6,718 bases of DNA from an uncultured Dysgonomonas sp. (GTDB lineage Bacteria > Bacteroidota > Bacteroidia > Bacteroidales > Dysgonomonadaceae): assembly GCA_945292135.1 (NCBI GenBank), contig CALYRA010000066.1, positions 1 to 6,718 on the forward strand. Reading direction: 5' to 3'. This document shows positions 1-6,620 of this stretch, in pieces. Position 1 is the stretch's first letter. Every line of letters starts with the position of its first letter. The notes beneath the pieces were generated by a model, which saw only the letters and a list, made by a program, of their open reading frames with translations, made no database searches and had not been told where the DNA came from. The position numbers and the translations under genes were made by a program.

Positions 1-960
1 CAGGGCGGCACATTGTCCATGTAAAGCGTTCGTGTTCGTGTCGAGCAATTCAATCAGGATTAATACAACAAAGATATTTTAAATAAACTCATTAATTGTA
101 CTATTCTTACTCGGAAATTTAGAGAATTCGCCGAAAATCATTGCAAGATCGTCACACATACCGTTACACCCACATTAGGTGAAAAAGAAGTGTACCGTGT
201 TATCCTTGAAAAATTTGCACAAATCTATACGTTGTTTTGCAAAAGTAAGTGGGATTCACGTAAAGAAGCATCATTGCGGTTAGCACGTTAGATATTTCTG
301 ATGATAAAAGCATGTTCGATACCTCATCTAATGCCCGGTTACTTTGGTTTCAAGTATCCACAAAAACTACTTTATATAGACGATCAAATTAGAGACATCA
401 ATGCAAGGGTGGCCGTAGGATGTACCTCTCTCAAAGCATTGGCCATGTATAAAGAATACCTGACAGAACAATTCCCCGATAGACCGGTGTTTGTAGTCAA
501 AGGAGAGGTCGTTTTTCATAAACGTAATGGAATAATCGAACAGGTTAAAGCGACAGAGAATGGTATTCTTATCTCTACGCAGCAAAGTCTGAAAAGTTCT
601 ATAAACATTCATGGCTATTACGATGTGTTTTTAGAAGCGCTGCTATAGAATCTTCCTAAGATGGAGCAGTATTACCGTCGCTAAGTACGTCTTGACAGCG
701 ACGAAGAAAAACGGACACATTTTGTAATCAATGAAAAATCTATCGAGCAAAATATTATGGCGCTCATCCTTACCAAAGTGCGGCTCAACGAATTTGTCAA
801 TACAGGCGAAGTCCGAGAAGAGGCTATGATATTCGAAGAATTCCATTTTACCCAAAAACTGATAGATAATATACTGATAAAGGAATACGATAAAAAAATC
901 AGAGCAAGCCTACTTTACGTGGGGCAAACAAAAAGTATGTTAATAAATAAATTGGTATGA
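1..960 (+). pseudogene. SNF2-type helicase, C-terminal lobe, broken by in-frame stops (5' end outside window)
   Basis: One frame reads through the whole stretch and looks protein-like throughout. It is interrupted by stops at 22, 61, 289, 646 and 682 and ends at 958-960, with no frameshift. Family pattern: a helicase motif IV-like strand (VAVGCTSLKALAMYKEYL, about 411-464), then ILISTQQSLKSSINI (about 565-609, motif V-like), then LL-stop-NLPKMEQYYRR (about 640-681), which matches the SNF2 motif VI approach in which a Trp is normal where the TAG stands. After it comes KSIEQNIMALILTKVRLNEFV, like the usual SNF2 tail (TIEE.I......K..L). Upstream, EKEVYRVILEKF resembles the linker between the two lobes. 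Helicases of this kind are common in Bacteroidales conjugative elements, so this is probably mobile-element debris. ATG-started fragments at 301-648 and 757-960 are pieces of this gene. SNF2 membership is my reading of motifs. The pseudogene status is clear. Confidence 0.72.
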
Positions 961-1085
961 CAGGGAGTAGCCCGTTAAAAATTGGAGACAGTATATTTAA
1001 GTTTTGATTGCGCCAAGTTGCTAAGTTGTTCTAAAATAAAGCCACTGTGCAGAACATCTGAATAAGGGATAAAGCTTTAAAATAA

Positions 1086-1117
1086 CCCTGTTCCGTCTAA
1101 GAACAGGGATATTTTTT
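1086..1117. terminator. hairpin terminator between convergent genes
   Basis: The arms CCCTGTTC (1086-1093) and GAACAGGG (1101-1108) pair perfectly around a 7-nt loop. On the plus strand the hairpin is followed by ATA and T6 (1112-1117). On the minus strand it is followed by TTATTTTAAAG. It lies 35 bp past the stop of the minus-strand metzincin gene and 125 bp past the helicase remnant, so it can serve both directions. Confidence 0.75.
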
Positions 1118-1143
1118 ATATAAGCGCGGTTATCATCCCGACG

Positions 1144-1959
1144 TTATTTACCTGGGTATTGTTGCCTGATAAAACTTTTGTCACCCTCGCTTAATACACT
1201 CATTACTCCTACACTAAAATGATTATTTGTGAAACTTTCAGGGATTTCTAAGTTCATAATTGAAGCTTTATCATAAGTGGAAGAATTAGTTTCGCTTGTT
1301 AATAATTTATTAAGATAATTTCGATTTACCTTTGATTGGTCCCAACCTTCTTTGGCATAATAGGCGTAAACTGCGGTTTTATTCCAATCAATATTAGCCT
1401 TGGGGCTTTGATGTTCATGCTCCAATCCTAAAGCATGTCCGAAGTGATGTAAAACAATTCTTCTGAATGTACTGTTAGGAGTTCTACTTGAAACCTCACC
1501 TAAATTTATTGACGCCTTATCTTGATCTATTTTCTTATTATAAATTCCTGAATAAGACCAATTTGAAGGATCGCCATTCCAATTAAAACCGATCTTTATA
1601 TCCGCGTCTTGATTGCTTGCGACATACTGAAATTTCAGGTTAGCGTATTTCAGCCATTCGCTGGCATATTCTTTAACTTTTTTTTGCGCGGATTCCTCTC
1701 CGTTTAAAAATTTGATGCGTATGGTTTGTCCGTTTTTCCATTTATAATTTATTAATATAACTCCTTTTTGCGAAATGGTATCTGACTCACTCAATAATTT
1801 GTCATTTACAAAATCGGATGTGCAAAGATGGAGTTCTTGCTGATCGTTTTCCTGAACGGCTGTTGGAGAAATGTTATCCATATCTGTATCATTGCTGCAT
1901 GAAGTCCCGCACAACAGTACCGAGACTAAGCCCATAAATAAAAAATTAAATTTTTTCAT
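1144..1959 (-). CDS. astacin-like metzincin lipoprotein, probable pseudoenzyme
   Basis: 271 residues. Residues 1-21 are a lipoprotein signal (MKKFNF, hydrophobic core, GTSC with Cys21). The mature protein begins CSNDTDMD, acidic as in Bacteroidota surface-export signals, so a surface location is likely. The peptidase domain spans about 65-270. The zinc site is H171-H-x-x-H175-x-x-G-x-x-H181 followed by EHQSP, typical of bacterial astacin-like (M12A-related) metzincins. The catalytic Glu that should follow the first His is His172 (codon CAC). The Met-turn keeps SIM (233-235) but reads SIMNLEIP where relatives have SIM-x-YPIP, so the usual Tyr is Leu237. The three zinc ligands remain, so the fold may bind zinc without cleaving peptide bonds. 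The reading frame is intact and the gene is monocistronic, divergent from the gene at 2110. No standard ribosome binding site is seen; the leader is A/T-only near the ATG. The fold assignment is secure; loss of activity is inferred. Confidence 0.88.
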   Translation of the reverse strand: MKKFNFLFMGLVSVLLCGTSCSNDTDMDNISPTAVQENDQQELHLCTSDFVNDKLLSESDTISQKGVILINYKWKNGQTIRIKFLNGEESAQKKVKEYASEWLKYANLKFQYVASNQDADIKIGFNWNGDPSNWSYSGIYNKKIDQDKASINLGEVSSRTPNSTFRRIVLHHFGHALGLEHEHQSPKANIDWNKTAVYAYYAKEGWDQSKVNRNYLNKLLTSETNSSTYDKASIMNLEIPESFTNNHFSVGVMSVLSEGDKSFIRQQYPGK

Positions 1960-2109
1960 AATTATTTTTTTTAATTAAAAAATTATGTGTTAACACGTCT
2001 ACAAATAACCATATTAAAAATGGAACTCAAGTTTCATTTTAAGTTAATTATCAGCATTATAAATTCTTTTTATTAGTTGCAATTTGATATAATTTTAACC
2101 ACAACCAAT
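1960..2109. promoter_or_regulatory. divergent intergenic region with palindromes
   Basis: This must hold the promoters of both flanking genes. It contains a perfect 10-bp palindrome GTGTTAACAC (1987-1996) and a perfect 16-bp AT-only palindrome centred on AATT (1967-1982) just before the metzincin start. I found no perfect TAnnTTTG box on either strand; GGTTATTTG, read on the minus strand near 2010, is only a partial match. The GTGTTAACAC site is an operator candidate and no more. Confidence 0.3.
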
Positions 2110-2687
2110 ATGAATAAAATAATAGGAAAAGTACTTCCCGATGGAAGCGTCAAGCACATTACACTCTATGATGAATTTGATTGCTACGTTCATGGTGACA
2201 TAGCACCTATTCTGAAGAATTTTTACTCCCGGAAAGGAAGGCTCGATGCGCTTCTCGATTTAGGTAACCTATATAAATTAAATCCTAACCCGATGGACAA
2301 GTTCAATAATAATATTAACGATACCATCAATTGCAAAGCGGCCATCCGCGACCGCAAGCAAAACGAAAACAAACATGGCTATATTATCTCAAAAGATAAA
2401 TTAAAATTAGCTAAAAAAAGGAGTCCTGCTATCTGTTTGACTATGGGGATTGGTATATCTACAGGCGGGGCAAATGGACATATATGGATGTAAATACCAT
2501 AGCCAATGACAAGCTAGACGCGGACTTACAGCAACTTCATATCTATTATATCAAATCAGAAAAAGGTTTGGAAGAAATATATAATCATTTCTCGAACTGG
2601 AAACATATTGCAGCTCATGCAAACATGGAGAACAAAACCTACTACATTTTCCGTGACAACAAACTTATCAGCACAGTAAAACCTTAA
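2110..2687 (+). pseudogene. phage-type hypothetical protein split by a one-base frameshift
   Basis: The gene starts at ATG 2110; an upstream TTG at 2077 gives an unlikely start. The first 103 codons begin MNKIIGKVLPDGSVK. GKVLPDGS near the N-terminus and a C-terminal Y-L-F-x-x-G-x-W-Y pattern fit a small family of unknown function that I recall from phages and mobile elements. In the run A7 (2413-2419) the coding pattern moves to the -1 frame. There the sequence continues KKESCYLFDYGDWYIYRR through the ATG at 2484 to the stop at 2685-2687. The original frame instead gives a Gly/Ile-rich tail of about 24 residues, ending at 2493. One extra A would restore a protein of about 192 residues. The short ORF at 2484-2687 is therefore the 3' part of this gene, not a separate gene. 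The alternative is two overlapping genes (10 bp), which I find less likely because the frame upstream of 2484 is clearly protein-like. Function unknown. Confidence 0.65.
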
Positions 2688-2698
2688 AAAAACAACCC

Positions 2699-3059
2699 AT
2701 GCTTACAAAAATATACGAAGCAATCAAAAATCTGCCCGATAACCTTATCATTCCCGAGATCATAAATGCTGGAATCGAAGAGGGGCATATAGAACTGTTA
2801 AACATACTTCCCAAACAATATCTGACTAGAGAGAACATCAAAAAACTGAAAAACAAAGATTCATATAGTTACTATTCGTTCGACCTGACAAAGATTCCTT
2901 TTAAGAATCTCGACCAAGAGATATGCGATGGTTGCAATAGAAAAGAAAGCTACGAACTATCTCCATGTTCCGGATTAGTTCAAATCAGTAACAATGGCTG
3001 AAAAACTCTTATCCAACATTGAACATAATTTGTACTTATGCGCACATATCATTTATTAA
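2699..3059 (+). pseudogene. small repeat protein (DUF4116-like pattern), frameshifted
   Basis: ATG at 2699, 11 bp after the previous stop and probably co-transcribed with it. As read, it gives 100 residues ending at 3001, but the last 23 are not protein-like. The intact part shows units of about 25-29 residues headed by [LI]P: LPDNL (12-16), LPKQYL (37-42), IPFKNL (66-71). The third unit should go on as in its relatives. It does so if two bases are restored near 2927, where the +1 frame then reads MVAIEKKATNYLHVPD (2928-2975), ending in the expected VP. A TAG follows at 2976, and FKSVTMAEKLLSN continues the same frame to a TAA at 3057-3059. So at least one 2-nt loss and one nonsense change have occurred. 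The pattern resembles repeat proteins annotated DUF4116 in Bacteroidota, whose role is unknown. The 100-residue form could still be made. Confidence 0.5.
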
Positions 3060-3221
3060 TTCCAAAATGGCAATGAATCTGTACCGTAAAGACCGAGATT
3101 TATTTAAACACCTACTAAAAAATTTCTTTGCCGATTTTCATGAAATGACAGGTTAGCCCGATAAATTCTATGGAAATGAAATAAGCTTTTTAAAATTAAA
3201 GCAATCTAAAAAGAGTTATCA
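3060..3221. other. short gap with no supported gene
   Basis: The only reading frame of note is a 29-codon plus-strand ORF from ATG 3067 to TAG 3156 (MAMNLYRKDRDLFKH and on). It looks somewhat protein-like but matches nothing I recognise and has no ribosome binding site. It may be further debris of the repeat protein or of a mobile element. Confidence 0.3.
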
Positions 3222-3542
3222 TCATTGTCGGATAGAAAACAATTCAGTACGTGAAAAAGCGGAGCGGTCAATGTTTTCTATTTTATATATTGTATCAGAA
3301 GAAATGGTAAAAGATGCTTCTTCCGGCATTTTCATTTGTTCAGATATATTGAGGAATATAGATGAATCAGCATCCCGAATTCCTATTTTACGGGCATGGT
3401 TGAAGACTACCTGAAGCTTTTTAAGATGATTGATATGCGCTCCTTTTATATCCATACCAACTGCTCGATTTTTCAGAAAAGTGATATAGTCTGTAAGGAA
3501 CAGAATATTTTTACAAAAAACTGATATGACGAAAATGGTTTC
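3222..3542 (-). pseudogene. tyrosine recombinase fragment (core-binding domain and start of catalytic domain)
   Basis: The frame is open from 3542 down to a TGA at 3222-3224, with further TGA and TAA codons directly after it. Read on the minus strand it gives FLTDYITFLKNRAVG, then HINHLKKLQVVFNHARKIGI, then ISSDTIYKIENIDRSAFS. This is the usual order in Bacteroidota tyrosine recombinases: the SAM-like core-binding helices (F...Y..FL......I..HL..L...FN.A...G), a linker, then the first catalytic-domain helix (xLxxxxIxKIxxLDLS). The Arg, His-x-x-Arg and Tyr catalytic motifs are absent because the frame stops before them, and the N-terminal arm-binding domain is missing. The ATG at 3455 (77 codons) would start inside the domain, so it is probably not a real start. 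This would be the decayed integrase of the element that brought in the genes to the left. The family call is from pattern only. Confidence 0.5.
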
Positions 3543-3552
3543 TTATATTTTT

Positions 3553-3711
3553 CTAATACAAATTTTCCAATAAGTTTTTCTGTGTCTGATGGTCTTTGGC
3601 ATTACCTGAACCAATGAGATGATTTCCATTCTTAAATCTTACTTTCATGTTAAACTTTTCGATCAACAGATCGATGACTTCCGAAACCGTTAATTCTAAA
3701 CTTTTTCTCAT
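3553..3711 (-). CDS. hypothetical 52-residue protein
   Basis: ATG at 3711-3709, stop TAG at 3555-3553. It reads MRKSLELTVSEVIDLLIEKF, then NMKVRFKNGNHLIGSGNAK and a polar C-terminus ending in ENLY. The composition is balanced, with a likely helix at 8-20 followed by a strand-like VRFKNG. There is no signal peptide or membrane segment. It sits just upstream of the recombinase fragment on the same strand, with a 10-bp gap between the two open frames. The leader is AT-rich with no Shine-Dalgarno, as is normal for Bacteroidota. I do not recognise a family. It could be a real small gene or the head of a larger decayed one. Confidence 0.45.
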   Translation of the reverse strand: MRKSLELTVSEVIDLLIEKFNMKVRFKNGNHLIGSGNAKDHQTQKNLLENLY

Positions 3712-4428
3712 ATTTTTATAATTTAATTGTTAAAAAAATCCATTCGGGAGTAATTAAGTTTATTAAGAATAGAGCGGAAAAAAGAAAAGGGTTTACAAAA
3801 GGATTTAATAAAAATATTTGATACTAATGATAATGACTTATAATGAAACTTTAATGCCTGTGTATTTAATAAAATTATAAGATAAAAATTAGTCGATAGA
3901 TTATATTTTTACTCAAAAAGGGGCCGAAAGAATAAAATACTTATTCTACAAATATCTCATTCATAAACAATTGAAAGAATATGTAGTATTTTTAGCCAAT
4001 TTAAAATATTTGAATGTAACTTAAGAATTATAAAAACCGACATCGTATTCTGATATAGTATCCGTTTATGAAATATTTCTTCGTGTTGAGGAATTATTAG
4101 CATTTGTAAAAAATTATTACATTGACCTATTTTATATATTTGGTTTATTCCTATATTATGAGGTTGAGATTCGGTACAAAATTTGAATGAGATGGATTAC
4201 CGGCCTGATGTCATCCAATAGCTTTCTTTTCTACATTGGCGGAAGACGAGAAAATATATTTCTTCAATTATTCAACGAAAGCAGGAATAGATGCTTTTCG
4301 GAAAACCGAACAAACAGTAAAGTGCTTGAACTGATATCCAAATAAAATATTGATACTTGACATATAATAAAAAACTGCGACAAAATGTAGCTTTTTTTGT
4401 GCATGACCTTGTCAGCAAATAAAAATAG
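3712..4428. other. AT-rich stretch of about 700 bp without a convincing gene
   Basis: I see no ORF worth calling on either strand. The longest plus-strand candidate, 4209-4334 (about 41 codons, reading LAEDEKIYFFNYSTKAG in its middle), has no start codon and no family match. The minus-strand frame from 4463 to 4272 has low-complexity, Phe/Tyr-rich content and overlaps the terminator hairpin. A small hairpin TTCGG-AAAA-CCGAA lies at 4297-4310. An isolated promoter-like box is listed separately. Confidence 0.55.
4135..4142 (+). promoter_or_regulatory. perfect Bacteroidetes -7 box (TATATTTG)
   Basis: TATATTTG matches TAnnTTTG exactly. No TTTG lies at the usual -33 spacing; the nearest, at 4103-4106, is 28 nt upstream. 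If used, transcription would start near 4150 and run about 300 nt to the terminator at 4429, or on into the hydrolase operon. In AT-rich DNA a chance match is quite possible. Confidence 0.3.
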
Positions 4429-4465
4429 AGCCGCAAGGCAAAATCGCTTTGTGGCTTTTCCATTT
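4429..4465. terminator. strong hairpin terminator
   Basis: The arms 4429-4439 (AGCCGCAAGGC) and 4446-4456 (GCTTTGTGGCT) form 11 pairs, two of them G-T, around a 6-nt loop. TTTCCATTTTCTTT follows on the plus strand. On the minus strand the hairpin would be followed by CTATTTTTATTTG, so it could act in either direction. It lies 46 bp before the hydrolase start with no plus-strand gene directly upstream, which suggests either an unannotated short transcript ending here or insulation of the operon. Confidence 0.6.
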
Positions 4466-4492
4466 TCTTTGTATTGTAGACTGAAAGATCAC

Positions 4493-4497
4493 GAGGA
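4493..4497 (+). promoter_or_regulatory. ribosome binding site GAGGA deciding the hydrolase start
   Basis: GAGGA lies 5 nt before ATG 4503 and 17 nt before the alternative ATG 4515, so it favours 4503, although MKKLS from 4515 would be an equally good signal-peptide start. Such a site is uncommon in this window. Confidence 0.5.
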
Positions 4498-4502
4498 CGT
4501 TT

Positions 4503-5564
4503 ATGGATAAAGTGATGAAAAAATTATCTATTATGGCAGTTGTATTGGTCTTTCTTTTGGGTCAGTCTTGTGATGCGCATCAGAAAAATAACAATCAAAA
4601 TTCAAATGGTATGAGCATAAAAGAACATTACACTTTTGAGTTAAGCGACGGCGTAACTCGTCAAAAAGTACGCTTTAAAAACCGATTTGGAATAGAATTG
4701 ACAGGAGACCTTTACTCCCCCAAAAATCAGAGCGGTAAAACAGCAGCGATAGCCATTAGCGGACCTTTTGGAGCGGTGAAGGAACAAGCTTCGGGATTCT
4801 ACGCCAACCAAATCGCCGGAAGGGGATTTGTCGTATTGGCCTTCGATCCTTCTTATACTGGCGAAAGTGGTGGCGAACCCCGTTATGTGGCTTCGCCTGA
4901 TATTAATACCGAAGATTTTAGCGCAGCCGTTGATTTTCTTTCCACCTTTGATGGTATTGACCCCGAATGCATCGGCATACTCGGCATCTGCGGATGGGGT
5001 GGACTTGCACTTAATGCTGCGGCCATCGATACACGTATTAAGGCTACAGTAGCTTCTACTATGTACAATATGAGCAGGGTAAATGCTAATGGTTATTTTG
5101 ATGCGATGGATGCCGATGCGCGCTATGATCTTCGCAAAAAACTCAATGCACAACGTACCGAGGATTTTAAGAAAGGTACTTATGCCCTTGCGGGAGGCGT
5201 AGTGGATCCAGTACCAGACAATTCGCCGCAGTTCGTGAAGGACTATTATGCCTATTATAAAACCCCACGCGGTTATCACAAACGTTCTCTTAATTCCAAT
5301 AATGGCTGGAACGTGACCTCTTCGCTCTCGTTCATCAATACGCCACAGCTTGCATATATCGGAGAGATACGTAATCCGGTATTAATTATTCACGGAGAAA
5401 AAGCCCATTCGCTTTATTTCAGCGAGGATGCTTTTAAGGAACTTACAGGTAATAATAAAGAACTGATGATAATCCCCGGAGCGAGCCATACAGATATGTA
5501 TGACCGTCAGGATATGATTCCGTTCGATAAGGTGGCGTCATTTTTTAATGAAAACCTGAAATGA
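4503..5564 (+). CDS. alpha/beta hydrolase lipoprotein (dienelactone-hydrolase-like, Cys nucleophile)
   Basis: 353 residues. A lipoprotein signal spans residues 1-23 (KK, hydrophobic core, GQSC with Cys23), followed by an Asn/Gln-rich linker. The hydrolase domain runs from about 55 to 350. The nucleophile elbow is LGICGWGG (160-167), with Cys163 where esterases have Ser, as in dienelactone hydrolase and related COG1073-type proteins. The likely acid residue is Glu299 in HGEKAHS and the base is His329 in [21 protein letters not shown] (114-127) and the stretch STMYNMSR (185-192) are, as I recall, strongly conserved in this subfamily. The substrate is unknown; an ester, lactone or thioester is implied. 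It is the first gene of an operon with the acetyltransferase, which overlaps it by ATGA. No missing key residues and no frameshift; the protein looks functional and should sit in the envelope facing the periplasm or surface. Confidence 0.9.
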   Translation: MDKVMKKLSIMAVVLVFLLGQSCDAHQKNNNQNSNGMSIKEHYTFELSDGVTRQKVRFKNRFGIELTGDLYSPKNQSGKTAAIAISGPFGAVKEQASGFYANQIAGRGFVVLAFDPSYTGESGGEPRYVASPDINTEDFSAAVDFLSTFDGIDPECIGILGICGWGGLALNAAAIDTRIKATVASTMYNMSRVNANGYFDAMDADARYDLRKKLNAQRTEDFKKGTYALAGGVVDPVPDNSPQFVKDYYAYYKTPRGYHKRSLNSNNGWNVTSSLSFINTPQLAYIGEIRNPVLIIHGEKAHSLYFSEDAFKELTGNNKELMIIPGASHTDMYDRQDMIPFDKVASFFNENLK

Positions 5565-6127
5565 TGGATATAATAGAAAGATTACATCGGGGCGAGATGA
5601 TTCGGTTGGACGACCCTGATTATTACAAAGTACAGAAACAGATAGATTGGGTGTTTGCAAAAACAATAGAACTCAATAAGCTACCCTTCGACCATGCTCT
5701 GATAAGGGAGAAAGTCAATGAACTGCTGGGCATCAGAATAGATGAAACCACCACAGTCTGTATTCCCTTTTATACCGATTGGGGAAAGAATACCACCATC
5801 GGCAAAGAGGTCTTTATCAATATGGGCTGCGCGTTTATGGATCGTGGAGGCATTACGATTGAAGACAGAGTACTCATCGGTCCCAAAGTCAATATCATAA
5901 CAGAGAATCACCCCGAAGACCCTGAACTGCGGCGGTATGTCTACTGTAAACCGGTACATATCAAAAAAGGGGCATGGATAGGAGCTTCAGCCACTGTTCT
6001 GCCGGGTGTTATCGTCGGCGAGAACGCCATTGTAGGGGCAGGTGCGGTGGTAACAAAAGACGTTCCGGATAATACGATAGTCGGAGGTGTTCCTGCAAAA
6101 GTAATACGAGAAATTAAAACAAAATAA
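5561..6127 (+). CDS. hexapeptide-repeat sugar O-acetyltransferase (Maa/LacA/NodL type)
   Basis: 188 residues, the normal length for this family. Residues 1-57 form the helical maltose-acetyltransferase cap ([16 protein letters not shown]). Residues 63-180 form a left-handed beta helix of hexapeptide repeats ([53 protein letters not shown]), ending in GGVPAKVI. The catalytic His is His117 in ITENHPEDP. The enzyme moves acetyl from acetyl-CoA to a hydroxyl of a sugar or related acceptor in the cytosol, normally as a trimer; the acceptor cannot be read from sequence. The start ATG 5561 overlaps the hydrolase stop as ATGA, implying translational coupling; a second ATG follows at 5564. No damage seen. 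Confidence 0.92.
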   Translation: MMDIIERLHRGEMIRLDDPDYYKVQKQIDWVFAKTIELNKLPFDHALIREKVNELLGIRIDETTTVCIPFYTDWGKNTTIGKEVFINMGCAFMDRGGITIEDRVLIGPKVNIITENHPEDPELRRYVYCKPVHIKKGAWIGASATVLPGVIVGENAIVGAGAVVTKDVPDNTIVGGVPAKVIREIKTK

Positions 6128-6130
6128 GCC

Positions 6131-6585
6131 TTGAAGAAGTTGTTATTAATATGGGTGTTCTTACCATTATCCTCGATAATGGCATGTGGAAACTACTTTC
6201 CAAAACCGTAAAATACGGGTCAGGTATAGAACAACCCGGAAAAAACGAAAATCAAGAAAACAATATGGAAAAAGATACAATCAAACTGACCGCAGGAAGT
6301 AAGGCATTTATTACTACACTGACGGGTAATCCTTCGATGAAAGACCACAAAGGATTACTTGTGAAAGGCAACATCAGCGTAGAAATGTGGGATTATGCCA
6401 ATATGGAAAAGGTAGATCCGTTGGAGATGACTTTGACAAGGAATGACGAACATATCACCACCTCTGCCGGAGACTGGATTCTTTAACACAGAAATCACTT
6501 TGTCATTTAGTATGCTCACAGTGCCTATTCGTTTACCCGACTAGGTAAGATTGACAACACCACACACAAGAGAAAGGTGATGTAA
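6131..6585 (+). pseudogene. cyclophilin-like fold lipoprotein, broken by a frameshift and two stops
   Basis: A lipoprotein signal starts at TTG 6131, 3 bp after the acetyltransferase stop: LKKLLLIWVFLPLSSIMAC with Cys19, then GNYFPKP and a stop at 6209. TTG may be a mutated ATG. A one-base loss near 6196-6211 (a run of A and C) moves the coding pattern to the -1 frame. There it reads KYGSGIEQPGKNEN, then the domain from MEKDTIKLTAGSKAF to ITTSAGDWIL and a TAA at 6484. Beyond that stop the same frame continues HRNHFVI, a TAG at 6508, then YAHSAYSFTRLGKID and a stop at 6583. The order IKLTxGSK, MEKV, RNDxHxTTxAGD, SxTRLGKI is that of the bacterial cyclophilin-like domain, in which GD.VLY and S.TRLG are close together, so the tail belongs to this gene. 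The ATG-started ORF from 6151 translates the signal region out of frame. The biochemical role of this family is unclear. It is often found, as I recall, beside hydrolases like the one here. Confidence 0.72.
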
Positions 6586-6620
6586 CTGCAATTCTTTCAA
6601 TAAATTAAATCTTAAATTTT

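Noticed and set aside
367..612. Minus-strand 81-codon ORF
   Set aside because: It is the antisense shadow of the helicase frame, which shows the recognisable motifs.
643..855. Minus-strand 70-codon ORF
   Set aside because: Antisense shadow of the helicase C-terminus; no protein-like features of its own.
1..960. Stop-codon reassignment, as in some gut phages, to explain the in-frame stops
   Set aside because: Both TAA and TAG occur, and they stand in for different residues (a Trp-like site at 646, a Gln-like site at 289). The intact genes nearby end normally at TAA and TGA, and no suppressor tRNA is in the window.
2413..2420. Programmed -1 ribosomal frameshifting of the dnaX or insertion-sequence type
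   Set aside because: The heptamer A-AAA-AAG is present but phased to the downstream frame. In the upstream frame the codons are AAA AAA AGG, a poor slip site, and no downstream stem-loop was evident.
2668..2856. Minus-strand 62-codon ORF rich in hydrophobic residues
   Set aside because: It overlaps the repeat-protein frame on the plus strand; its membrane-like look comes from the reverse complement of a Lys/Ile-rich sequence.
4272..4463. Minus-strand 63-codon ORF
   Set aside because: It runs through the terminator hairpin, has low-complexity Phe/Tyr content and matches no family I know.
4641..5279. Minus-strand 212-codon ORF
   Set aside because: It lies wholly inside the well-supported hydrolase gene on the opposite strand and has a composition typical of an antisense frame.
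5681..5959. Minus-strand 92-codon ORF
   Set aside because: Antisense to the acetyltransferase core, which is clearly coding.
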